Below the pieces are notes generated by a model. The model worked only from the letters and a program-made list of their open reading frames with translations. It made no database searches and was not told the origin of the DNA. Below, piece by piece: positions 26,501-39,723 of a DNA stretch of 64,000 bases. The first letter of the stretch is position 1; every line of letters starts with the position of its first letter. The DNA is from Parus major (Eukaryota; Chordata; Aves; Passeriformes; Paridae): positions 37,909,466-37,973,465 of the forward strand of contig NC_031773.1 in assembly GCF_001522545.3 (NCBI RefSeq), in the 5' to 3' direction. The position numbers and the translations under genes were made by a program.

Positions 26501-29500
26501 TTCTTCTTCTCCCCTTAGGGTCTTTGGGTTGAGACTCTTGATGAGAAATGCTTGTCACTTCCCAGTCCACACCAATGTTCCTGGTACATCAGGCTAACAG
26601 GGGTGCTGTGCTCCCTGTCTCTCTGCAGCAAACCTAATTCCTATGTTTTGGTGATGAGGGAAGGATTTCTAGCTGCCTAACTGTGGGGATAATTAGGAAG
26701 GTGTCAGCATTACTGGATAGCATTGATGACAACTTTCTTACACAGGTAGTGGAGGATCCCATGAGGAATGGTGTGCTACTCAGCCTTATAGTAACAAACA
26801 AGCCTTTACAAACAAGCCTATACAAACAATAAGCCTTATAATAACAAACTTTGTTGAAGATGTGAAGGTTGAGGGCAGCCTTGGCTGTAGTGACCATTGT
26901 GGGATTCAGTAGTGGGCAAGGAGGAAACAGGGCAATAAGACTGTAATCGTGGACTTCAGGAGAGCTAACTTTAACCTCTAAAGGTCTTGAAAGAATCTTG
27001 TGGGAACAGATCCTGCAGTGAAGAGGATTTCAAGGGAGCCAATTGATATTTAAGGAACACTTCCTCCAGACTCAAGAAGAATGCATCCTGATGAGCAAGA
27101 CATCAGACAAAGGGGGAAGAGATCTATTTGGATGAATTAGGAACTTGTGTCATTACTCAAGTGTGACCCGGAAATACACAAGAGATGGAAGCAGGATCAG
27201 GGCACTTAAAATGAATATAGAGAAGTTGTCAGAGTAAGCAGAAATGAGACAAGAAAGTTAAACAAAGATAAGTGCTGAATTCTGCATGTGGGATGGAGCA
27301 GTCCTGGGTGTACAGGCTGTAAGAGGCTGGAGAGAAAGGGACCTGGGGGTCTTGGTCAGTGGCAAGTTGAACATGAGCCAGCAGTGCCCTGGCAGCCAGG
27401 AGGGCCAACCCTGTCCTGGGGGACATCAGGCACAGCATGGCCAGCTGGGCAAGGGAGGGGATTGTCCTGCTCTGCTCTGAGCTGGGGCAGCCTCACCTCG
27501 AGTGCTGGGGGCAGCTTTGGGTGCCACAATATAAAAAAGATAAAGCTGTTTAAAAAGGGCTGTAAAGATGGTGAAGGGCCCTGAGGGGAAGCTGTATAAG
27601 GGGAAAATGAGATCACTTGGTCTGTTCAGCCTGGAGAAGACTGAGGTTAAATGTCACTGTGGCCTTCAACTTCCTCAGAATGGGAAGTGGAGGGGCAGGT
27701 ACCAATCTCTTCCCTCTCGTGACCTCTGACAGGATTCAAGGGAATGGCATGAAGTTGAGCCAAGGGAGGTTTAGATTGTATATTAGGAGAAGGTTCTTCA
27801 CCCACAGGGTGGCTGGACACTGGCACAGGCTCCCCAGGGTAGTCACCAAGCCTGACAGAGTTAAAGAAATGTTTGAACAATGCTCTCAGGCACATGGTGT
27901 GACTTCTTGGGTGTCCTGTGCAGGCAGGGTCAGGAGTTGGACTTCAATCATATCTGGGAGTCCCTTCCAACTCTGCATATTCTATGATTTTGTGAATTCT
28001 AAATCTTCATTGTGTGTCTAGGATTTTTTAATTTTTTTTAAATTTTGATGTGCTGAGCATCAAAAATCTTAAAACTAGTAATTACTGAATGGAACTAAAG
28101 CCAGCCTTACTGATGATATGTGTGCTCTCTTAATAGAATCTGGTTCTGCAATTACGGCTTCCTGCATTGGTTTGGGAAACTCTACAACACCTCCACCCGG
28201 ACAGGCAGGAAAACCAGTGCCAGGATATAATGGTAAGAGTCTGCTAAAAATGTTACTGGGAAAGGACATTGCTTGTATTCCTGACTAAGTGCTCCTTAAC
28301 TGTCATATCTTGTAGAAAAATAAAATTACAGTCTTATTAAGGTATTTTCCTCCTTCCTTTTTTTCTTGTGTATTGTGGAATGTGATTGTGAATAAAAAAT
28401 TTGGAGTTGTCTTCAAGAAAATTGATCAGCTACTTCTGCCTTTATTATATGAAAAGGCTAGCATATACTTTGACACATTACTCGTCTATACTTCTACATG
28501 CATTTCTGCCCTTCTACACAAGTTGAGAGAGTTGTTAAGCAAACTGTCTTTCAGAACATGTGGAGCATTTTTATTTCCAGCCAGGAGAAATGATAGGCAA
28601 TAGACCAGCACGAAAAGGATGTGCACTCATTGTCTGGAATGTATTTGCATGTAGGGATGCAGCTACAGGATTGAGCATGCAAAATATTTAAATATCTGGG
28701 AACCCTGATTTTAACACAATTTTCAAGAAGTACTTGAAATCTGAAAAATAATTACATTAAAGATCAAGTGGTCTTCAGGAGAAATTCTCACATCATTGGT
28801 GAGAAACATCTAAGCTGTTATTTTCTTTTAATACATGTAAATGGTGGTGAGCATTCAAAAGAAACCCAACTGTTTTTAGCAGCTCTTGGTTTTGGCATTT
28901 ACAGTTATGGCATGAAGATGAGCAATAGCTTAAAAACAGCATAAAAACAAAGCTGTGAAGTTTCTCCAGAGTTCTAATAAGTAGGAAAGAGTGAAAGAAT
29001 GTAATTGCATCACACATGTTATCAGTCAGGTCTAGGAAGAAATATGAGTAGCAAGAATATAAAAATTTCTGATGAATATTTTTGAACATTTGACTAGTGT
29101 AAGTAAAGAACTTCTAAGAATATGAAGGAAATGTCTTTAGCATACCTTATAAAGGAAACAAAAAATGAGCACTAAATTTCACTGAAGATTTATGGAATAA
29201 TTTTACCTCTTTCAGTCTTTGACCAAATGCATCCTGTAATACATGTATTCACAAACTAGTGATTTTTAAAAATTACTCTATATTGGCTGCTGTCTTGCTG
29301 TCACCCACTTCTGTTTGATGGTGTTTTCCTGCTGTTACTATATTTGAGGAGATCCTTATGCCAGTTAGAAGATATTGTGGTTTCAGTTTATACATGCAAC
29401 TCTTAATGGCTGGTAGACCTGCTGCAATATTAAGTTACAAGATCTACTTTTTTTCTTTAATCACGTACAAGTTCTTTCCTATTACCCTATTACATATTCC

Positions 29501-32500
29501 TAAAAAGAAACTGGTTTGTTGCTGATTTTTAAGAACAAAGGGAATAAAAGTTAAAATATCAAAGTGCAGTGACACAAATTGCATTTAAAAGTGAGTCAAG
29601 ATACTATATTAATTTCTAGGCCTGTTGCCTTAAATCAGACATTATACTGTGTTTTTGCCTTGATCTACTTGAACCTTTGCAGATAATTTCAGTGCATTTG
29701 CATTTTCAGACTGAAGCAGGTCCCACATTTTGAAAAAACAAGTCAGTTCTTCAGTAATTCAGGAGTGAGCAGCTTAGTATTTCACTTTGCCAAATTTTTC
29801 TACATTGAAATGCAGCTTGCAAGGAGAAGAATAAATACTGGGATTGGTACCTCGATGAAACAGTTACTGATTAGATTTTAGATTTTACTTAGTATCATAA
29901 AAAGAGGAGAGAAAACACTGACAGCTGCACAAGTGGGTCTTTGTAAAACTGGCCTTGTGTACATACTGGGTGCTGAGATACTGGTTCCAGCAGGCTCTTC
30001 AGTTACTTTAAAATTGCCTTCATCTTTGAAGGAGTAGCTTCAGCCAGAAGTAGTAAATTACAGATATTGGTGTTCTTTAAAGAGATAGGATATGATATTG
30101 CTCATTTAAGTTTTAGCAGAGTTTTAGTCAGAAGTCTGTCATCCACTTTTCCCTATTTCCGCTGGAACTTTGTAATACAGAGTGTAAGATTATTTGTGGA
30201 GATGTAGATACAACTGAACATTGCTTTCATTGCTTGAGCAGGCTTCAAAAAGCATGTAATCCTTATCAGTCTGTCAAAATCTTCCCTCCCTGTTCTATTA
30301 TGATTTAGTTGCTTCACCTTATGTAATTCCATTATCATAGTCCAAGCTGGTATCTGTCATTCCTTTCTTATGCCCACACCTTGAGATGAAATGAATGGTT
30401 GTAGTAGCATCATTTCCCAGATAACTGCACAAAAGAGGGTATGTCAGATGATTTCCTCAGAACTCTCAGTACTGGGATATGTTGCTTTCACTGGAGGTGG
30501 TAGACAAGTGTCATCCAGGGAAAAGGCTTCATTTGGGAAGTCTGGATTCTGTCCTGTGCTTTGAGCATTACCCTGCTGTGCAGCTTTGGGTAGTTCAAGA
30601 GTTACTTGATCTCTTTATGCTAGACTACAGTGAACCTTGTTAGCTGAGGAATATTTTTCTCAAACTCCTGAGAGCTTTTGAAAACCAGATATACTTATTT
30701 ACAGTCATCTTGGTTGTTATTTGTTGCTCATGTTAGCCACATATTTTTTATTTGTATTTGTCATGTATTTTAATGGCCCTTTGTTATGTGGAAGTTTCGA
30801 TTTTCCAGTATGAAAGCTTCTTATACTTCTTAGTTCTGTGTTTTTCCATTTTGGGACTTTGTGCTGTTTCTGTTTCCAAAGCACAAATATTATTTAAGAC
30901 TTTTTGTACTTAAGGCTAAATGTTAATAAAGTCATGAGATTATCCAGTTTGGCACTCCCAAATTACTTAATTCCTTTTATTGCTTGGTGTATTGCCGTTC
31001 TGAAGTGTGACATAAGTTGATACCCATAAAGACACTTTCCTCCACCTAAAAATACACTACTAAACTTGAGTTTCCTTCCTATATTATTTTTTTACAGTCA
31101 TGATTCTGGATGAAAATAAGAAACCAGTGAAGGCAAAGACTTTGGGAAATATTGTGGTAAAGTAAGAACAAAAAATATCTTACATTTAAAAGAAACTTCC
31201 TACATGGGTTCCTTGTCCTTTGACTAAAGTGTATATAAACTAAAGTTTATATAAATAAGAATAATTGAAGTAATCAGGGTTGAAAAGCATGTCTGTCTCT
31301 GATACTGATACCAAACTCCCAGAATGTTTTATGTTCATTAATACTAAAAAGTTGCAGATGAAATTGTGTCAGTGAATGAGTGTGGATTGCTGGGGTTTCT
31401 TCCTAGACTACAGCAGAGTTTATAATTTTCTTAATTATCAGAGTGTTGGCACAGAATGATGCCTTCCTCTTGTGATGTATGAGCAAGATACTGAATCATT
31501 CCCTTCACTATTTTATCTTTCAGTTTAGTGAAATAGTACAGTAGTATGGATTGGCATGCTTTGGCTTATACAGGTGTGATGCTGCCTCTTCTTTCACTAT
31601 CTCCTAATCACAACTGATGCATCTTCTTAGAGGGTGAACATGTATTTTCTGTTCTCTGTAAAAAAAAACCAAGATGTCTCTGCGCATGCTTTGCATGAAA
31701 GATTATTCATTTGTATCAGCACTTGGACAAAATACATGCAGGAAAGGACTCCAGAAAAAAAAGAAAAATATCAAAAAACCTTTCTGTGCATCATGTAGGT
31801 GATTTTTAGTACCATTTAGCAGACTCCTGACAGATGAATTCCATAAACTCCAATATTCTTTTTGAAAGTACACCTTTCTTGGCACATTTCCTTAGATAAA
31901 GAGGCCTCTGCTTAGATCACCCTGTCAACATCAGTTACATTTACCTTCCCTGCTGCCTTCTCACTTTTGCCAGGACCTTTCCTTACTCCCGTAGTGTTCT
32001 GTAGGCTACTGCTCCTTAAGGCCCATGCTGCTCTGTATTCTGGATGTTTTACAGGCTTTGAGGCACATGGCATTTTCCTCAAACAGTTTTTTTTTTCCTC
32101 AGAGATTGACACTTGCTTTGTAATGAATGTAGTAGCTGTAACCACCTTTTTTTTCAGTCACAGAAAATAACTTCAGCTCTGAATGCTTTCTAATGGCGAA
32201 CAAATACAAGTCCCAAAGGAAATATATTTATCCATTTCTTCCGTGGTAGTTTTTTGAGAGTTGGGGTATCTCAGAGTCTTCACTGCTTGCTGAGATTAAT
32301 GAAAGGAAATACAAAGATGAGTATTAACCTTCAGTGAACTGAAAATCTGTCAAGAGCCGAAGCATTGGGACGGATGTACAAATTTTGATGAATTGTTAGT
32401 GCAGTTAGCTGAGGGTTGCAGTTGGCTGAGGCCCAGGAGCTGCGGGTGAGAGACAGGAGCTGCAGAAGTGCGGCGCTAACAGTGTGGGTGGGCTGGCACA

Positions 32501-35500
32501 GGCCTTGCTGGGGAGGTGGAGTTGCCGAGCTGAGGAGGCTTTTTTCTCTGTTGTACTTCTGATCTAATGTAACTAGACCCCTGTGGAGACTAAAGTAGCA
32601 TCACATGACTTATTGTACGGTGTGAGGCAGATGTGTGTTTTCAGGATGAAGTCTATACCCTGCCTCATTCTCGGCATCTTCTGCTAAGCCACCAGGACAC
32701 AGACACATAGGTTTAACTCCCCTGAGTCAGCAGAACCATATTGAGGAGTAGTTTTCTTGTGACACTATTGTGCATTCACTCCACTGTTGAGTATGTTACA
32801 TTACCAAGCACAAATACTTAAAATTGTCCCAACTTTTTATAGACTCTGGTTCACAGTATCAGTAACCCAGCTCAGGGGGGAAAGCTGTCTTTCAAAGCTC
32901 CCACCTCTGCAGTGCCTGAAGCCATGATAAAACATAGGCTTGTAATCAATGGAGAGATAAAAGGTATTTTGTAAGAAAATTGATCCTAGGTGCTTAGATA
33001 TTCAAATCACTTATTATTATCTACTATATTAGTCACGCCTAGTTATTTAACTAGGATGGAATAAATCACCTTCCAGATGTGTTCATGTCTCTCCAATGCC
33101 TGCAGGAGTGGCACAGTTGGCTTAGGGTAGGTGCTTAGTCTTATCTATCAGAAGAGGAGTGGAATGAACTCCATCTTTAGCAACTCTGCCAAACAAGTTG
33201 AAAGATAAACTAATAGGTAATGTTGGAATATGTTTGCATACATTTTTAAGTGCCTGTCAGGAATGATATTGCCATATTAGGAGATTCTGTTTGGGGTTAG
33301 TGTCTACCTCTTCTAGCCAGAATTTAGCTTCCCTAATGTTGCCCCACATTTAGATGTTTTCTCAAGAGATTCCAAATGTGTTAATATATTGGTTTGTTGT
33401 TTCATTTGTTTTGTTTTATCTTGTTCAGCATGACTTTTACTTCAATCAAATAAATTGATAATGAAAAGGGGGAGATTCTTTTGTATGTGGTTTTTTTGCC
33501 ATGTATCACTTAAGAAAATGTAATTGCACGTATTGTTTTATAATTTCTATGTTTATTGAATCTTTTGATTAAAGCAAGGTTTCATTAAGTCCTACCTTCA
33601 AAGAAGCCATTTCTCTCTTCAGCAGTCTTCTGCATGTACAGACCCTTTAAAATAGTGGGGATGGTCCTTGTTACTAGCAGTGTTTGTTTGTCAGCCCAGA
33701 GCATGTCCCCCTGCAGCTGGAAGAAAATGGGGGACTCAGGATAGTTCTGACTATTATTCTATCATACACTCAGCAGTGAAAATATGAAAAAATGCAGGGG
33801 TTTGCTTCACCTATAGCATAGGTGAGTTAAGAAATATTCTTCAGTGTTTCTTGGAGAGGAGGGTGACCATGCACTGCTTCCAATGCCAGCTGTGCAGAAG
33901 TGGGAAACTGCTGCTCTTGGTTGTTTTTATCCCAGACTAACTCCTGGTAAAGACTGTTTGGGGCTGCTTGAGGCCTGCAGTTTTCCTAAGTACAGTATTT
34001 AAAATACCTATTCTTACAGCAGAACTTTAAATTTTAATTTCATCCTTCAGGAGTCAGATACTCTAGAAAGGTAGTTCTTACATCTAATTACTCCAACTTG
34101 CTGTCACAAGTATGTTCTTTTCTTAACTTTTCTGCCAGCTGATACCTGTTCTTTTTTTTCATATAACCATGATCTCTGCCCTTTGGAGAGATTATTCTTG
34201 GAAAAAAGCCTCTCATACATACTAGTTTATCTGGACAATTCAATAATATTTCTGATTTCACAAGTCTTTCAGGATAAAGTAATTGAAAGCAGTGTCACAA
34301 CATTTGTGATACAAAGGAAAATAAAGGTGACTGCAGATGAGGTGAAGGTGGGCTTGTATGAATTGTTTTTAAACTTATATGCATTTCTTTCTGAGCTAGA
34401 TTTTTTAGACATGAAAGATTCTGAGAATTTATTCTGAAGTGAAAATGACAGCAGCAGTGACCTCCACTTCCGTTTAACAAGACCAGTCTGGTTTAGTAAC
34501 ACACTTCTGCTTGCGTTGTTCTGGCCTGCCTGTAATTCATGCACACTTGAAAATATGTATGTATATATATAGAATTTTGATTAGCCGTAAGAATTTTCTA
34601 GGTTGTCTGTTGTTATAAGGAACATTAACAAAGAGAAATCCCATGTAAATTCCAGTTTTCATCTTGTACATTAAAAATATCACAAACCCATTATGTTTAT
34701 TTTTTTGAAGCACTCATCAGCACTAGCTAGCATTATTCTATATATTCACCCACAACAGGACAATGTTTGCCTTGTGCTCATTTTTTCCAGAGAGTAGTGA
34801 CTGCCAGTAAATTTGCTGCTAGACCCTAGTTAGACTTACTCTAGTGTTTGTATAGTTAATTTTGTACCATAATAATGGAGTTTTGCGGGGTGAGTATTTA
34901 CAAGTTTGCTTTAGAGATCTCCACTGCATGGAATCACGTTAGTAGGTTTCATATTCAGCAGGAGGTGAGACAATGTAGTTACATCATACAGTGATTCTGA
35001 AATGGTTTAGTTGCATTGGTTTAATTGCATTTAAGAAAAGTGGCTGAGAGGCTCTATAAACTACTAAAATTGTAGAATTTTTTTTTTTTTTTTTGTGGAT
35101 TTGAAACTAGTGACGGAAGAGGAAGAAAAATCAGAATGGTCTAAAAGAATGTTTCAAATGATGACCCACTCCATTGTATCTAGTACAATCATGCAAAACT
35201 TTATGTACAGTGCTGTAAAAACTAAAATACATTTAAAATTATTTATTAATGATAAATTTTAAATAGTAAATATTTATAAATAAATAGTAATTATAAATTC
35301 ACAGTTTTTTTATGATTATACATTATGAGTTAGTCAAAGAGAAACATGACCGTACTTCCAAAGCAGATACCTTAGAGTGAATATCCTTCTGTCGAAAAGG
35401 TGTTACTCAAAGTAAGCAACCCATTGACAGTTTTCCTGTTTATGTCGATGTGTTCAATATTTTTGCAGTATTTAATGAGCAAATAAATGTTCAATAAATA

Positions 35501-38500
35501 GCTGACTCACTCAACATTTCTTACGATGCGTTAAAAAGAAAGTCAGGGTCTGTTTGGAAGGATGAAGAAACCTGGAGCCAGGAATATAACCATAATGCTC
35601 AATAGAATGCTAGAGCTTAAAGAAAAGAAAAGGGAAAGAAAAGGTTGCAGTCTTTTGCAGTGCATTGTAGTACCTTGATATTTCATTAAAAAAACTGAAG
35701 TAAGATCTTGTAAGAGTTGATGAGTCAAAGTTTGGTCATTCCAACTGGGATACACCCATGGGAAAAGTCACAGCTCTGTGCTCTTCCTCTGCCCAGGAGG
35801 AAAAGGAGGCAATGACAATATGTTCCTGTAAGCAAGGGCTATACAGCTAGGTAAAGTGAAAATTTTCTAGCTCTGTAAGATGAAGGACCCTAGAATGCAG
35901 TGACTTCCAAAGGAGCTTTTTATGTTACAGCAGATAAGCCTCTGGATACACAGGATCTTTGAATGAAAGGCAGCTGCTAGTGTAGCTAAGCAGGCAATAT
36001 GATTGTTATTAGGTAGGGAAACTGAAGAGGAGCCAATGTTGCTGTCTGTGGATGTGATGTTAGTACATCCATTGATGCATTAGGTTTGGTTCTTATGTCT
36101 GTATTTCAAAACACTAATGAGAAAGTGACTGGATATTGGGGAAAATATGAATGACAGTGATCCAAGTGCTGAAATCTGCATGGTACAAAAACCTGTGGTA
36201 TGTAATTTACCCAAGATCAGTAAAATACTGACCTTTTCAAGGCCAGGAAATACTCAGAGGACAAAATAATCTCTGAGAGATGTCTGTTTAGCATAAAGAA
36301 ATTGGAAGCTGAAGCTAGATCCATTCAGATGAGAAATAAAACACTGTTTTAGCAGTGAAGGTATTAAGACATCGGAATAAAATCTTGGGAGTATGGTGGT
36401 TTACTTTGATATTTTTAGGTCTAACCTGGATATCTATTTTAACCAAAAGTTGTGGGGTTGAGGCAGGATTTAGTAGAGGGCATCTTTCAGCCTGTGTTAC
36501 ATGGAAGGTCAGTTTAAATAAAGAACCTGTGCAAAAGATTTATCTTCCTAATAGCCTTTTACATATTTATCAGCTTTGTCTTTTCCCTTTACAGATAAAA
36601 CAATGAGTAGGTCTTCCAATGTGAGAGCAATTTGTCCAAAGATGTTTTTTCTAGCAGATCTCTGGCTGACTGCATGTAAATACCATTTGAACTTCCTTTA
36701 CTTTGAAATTTTTCCAAGCAGTTTCACTAGTTTTTTATGGCTTTTTCTCTTTTCCCACTACAGCAAAATTCACACTGAGATCAACTACTTTTGTGACCCC
36801 TTTCAGCTAACTAAAGTAATCTTTCATGCAGACTGATGAATGTTCAAGATCCTCTATTCTTCTCTACCCTTTTTCCTGTGGTGTTGTTCCTAGAGTCTGA
36901 AAAAGCTTCCAGAAGCTTTTTAAAGTTGCAATAAAATTTTTTTATAAGAATGACGTTTATGCACTACGCTACATAAATGCTGACTAATAATTATAACTGC
37001 CAGTCAAGATTATTTTGTGCCATTTGGAAACCCAAACTCATTTAACAGTGGCTTATATTTGCTTTGACTGGCTGTAATGAATAGCCTCAGAGTATCATTG
37101 CCTACCATAAAATAAAAGGATGTCTTTTCTGAATTCCAGCAAGGTAACATCTCCAGTAATTTTTTATTTCATTTCAGAAATCTGCTTTTCTGTGCAAATT
37201 ATCTTTTGAGTTCTCTGTCATTAATTGCTTGGTTCCATTAACAAGGAATCTTACACCATTTTGATGAGTGGCATTCTGAAAAGATGTGCTATGTGGGAGT
37301 CAGATTTCTTGGGCTAAGCTAAAGGTGGACTGTTCTGTGGAAGGTCTACCACCATTGTATGAAAAACAAATGAACTGTAAAACAATGCTTAAAAAAGCAA
37401 ATAATGATTGTCATTTGAAATTCTGTACCAGAAAACAGTTAAAGTACTTCAGAGGTTTTTTTTTTTTTGTGGTACTGTCAAGCTCATTCATCTTGTCTCC
37501 CCAATTTATAATGAAATTACCTGCTTATCATTTTAAAATGTAACCAGAATGAATCTTTCTAAAATGAACCCATATGATTTAAATCATTAATTTACAAAGT
37601 TTGCCTGGTTTCCCTGATGCTGTTTAAAATGTATTCAGTCTTTAAATGAGAAATAGGCCTAGATCTGTGTTCTTGTACTTCAACAATTTTAATCTTACTT
37701 TGACTGGAGTAAATGGAGAATAGAATAATTTGTACTCCTGTTACTGTGCTGGTAACAGATAGCTACAGAAATACAGTAAATATGTCCAAAAGAGAAACCA
37801 AGCAAAGCAACTTCTTTGTATGTTGTGAAAATGGTAATAAAGGAACCTACTCCTGTCTTGGCCTTCTGTGATCCTGTCCCTTGTCAAAGGGAAGCAGGAC
37901 TATCTGAGGGGCAGTCGTGCTTACTTATGCATACCTGGCATTTTTGGTCAGTAATCTCTTAGTAGTAAAAATATCGCTGAAAGATCTTGAGTATCAATTC
38001 AGTTTTCAGACCAAGAGCCAACAGTTTTTAAATGCTGAGTTATTGTGGGTGTGTATGTTACATTTTCTAGGGCAAAAAGACCCAAATCAAACATCTCAAA
38101 ATGTATTTTTTTATGGAGGGGTTGATAAAAACGAGAGATGTCTATTTTCAGGTTGCTGTTATTTTTGGACAGTCTCATTTTCTCTCTTCTGGCTCCTTGC
38201 ATGTAATTATGATCCAGTTCTGCTCCCTTTGGAATTCATGGCAGCATTCCCACTGACAGCAGTGGTTTGGAGGTATGTTTGTCTCTGGACATTTTAATTC
38301 TGATGTCCTGACAAAATTTCAATACACATAATTATGTTCTGGCAAGCTGAATTCTACCTTTATTAATTTGTATTTGCACAAAACCTAGAAACTCTACTCA
38401 GTCATGATGCCAAGAAAGATGCTTTCATTAAAGAATTGTATGTGCCCATTGCTCTGGAATTACTGTACCTGAAAGATTGACACATGGAAGAAGGAATTCA

Positions 38501-39678
38501 CTTTTTGCTTAGTTGATGAGTGGGGTTCTAACTGCAAGTGATCTTTCACAGAAAGCCACAGAAGCACATTTTCAGATGTTGTGTGTATTGTGCTGTGATA
38601 TATGCTCTAGAGATGCCTGTGGTAACCACTTATTTAGCAGTCTGGTTTCCACAGGATCACAGATTATGCTCCATGTATGTGTTTATCAATACAATTTTCC
38701 TAAAAAACCCCAAGAAACAAGCAAAAAAATGCCCATCAAACTAGAACATGAGACACCCCTGGTCTCCCCATTGGAATAAAAAAAAGTCCCAACAAGGACA
38801 AGAATACCAAATAGTAGAAGTGAGAGTTGTATTTTTGGTGATATGCTCCACACTTCTGTTTATATTTTTAAACAATGACAGAAAGGTAAATGCTTTTCTA
38901 ATTTCAGCAGTAAAACTGCTTTTTTTTTCTATTCAGTGACTAACTGCAAAGCACTGAATAGAGCTGTGGGGAAATTAGGGACTTCATCAATATGAATTGT
39001 TCTTTGTCTACCGTCATGAAAGTGTTTCAGACTGCTAAATAAATTTAAAGTGCAAAATTTGCAATGACTGAGGCTGTTATGAATTGCTGTACTATTAGCA
39101 ACCAGGCAACAACCATAGTAACTGCCATTCTCTGGTGGCTTTACTTGAATCTAAACAAAACCAATAAACATAGGCATACATTTGGTTTTTTTTTAAACAC
39201 AGGCATACACAAACACTAGGATCAATTTTCTTATATTTTTTTCCAAGGCAAACACTCCACAGGTCATGTTTTTGTATCCCAGAGACACTTACTAAGCTTG
39301 AGAGGCTTAAAATAGGGCAGTGAATTTCTTCCAGATGGGCAGAAGTCAACCTGCCCTCCTGAACACTGGGTAACTACTGGGAAGTGTCTTGGCATTTCTG
39401 GCCATACCTTAACTGTACTTTCAAGGAATGTGATATATGGGATGTGTTGAGCCAGAACCCTCAGATAAAAACCAGCAATATTTATAGTAGTATATTCTAT
39501 TATGCTAGCTGGCCTGAATTAAGCTGAAAAAACAAGGATTGTAGAAAATCAGGCATTCAAATCACTACTGGATGATATGACCTTTTAAATGTAGTTTTAC
39601 TCTTTTTACCATAGCTAGGATGTTTTTATTGTGTTTGTCTCCCTCTCTCTCTCTCTCTCTCTCTCTCNCTCTCTCTCC

Positions 39679-39723
<45 letters not shown>

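Larger units (their letters stand above)
13115..28136 (+). other. ACSS3: ACSS3 intron, 15 kb, repeat-bearing
   Basis: The longest intron in the window. It holds a CR1 composite (14816-15920), a MIR relic (17405-17505) abutting an ATTT microsatellite, two A-tracts near 20.05 and 20.16 kb, a tandem duplication at 24264-24317, and a CR1 copy (26640-27992) close to its 3' end. The parts at 15.9-17.4, 17.6-24.2 and 24.3-26.6 kb show nothing I can identify. Confidence 0.7.

Noticed and set aside
27617..28021. 134-codon plus-strand frame
   Set aside because: Entirely within the 3' UTR part of the CR1 copy.
37917..38297. 126-codon plus-strand frame in an ACSS3 intron
   Set aside because: No family resemblance and a hydrophobic, cysteine-rich chance composition typical of T-rich DNA.
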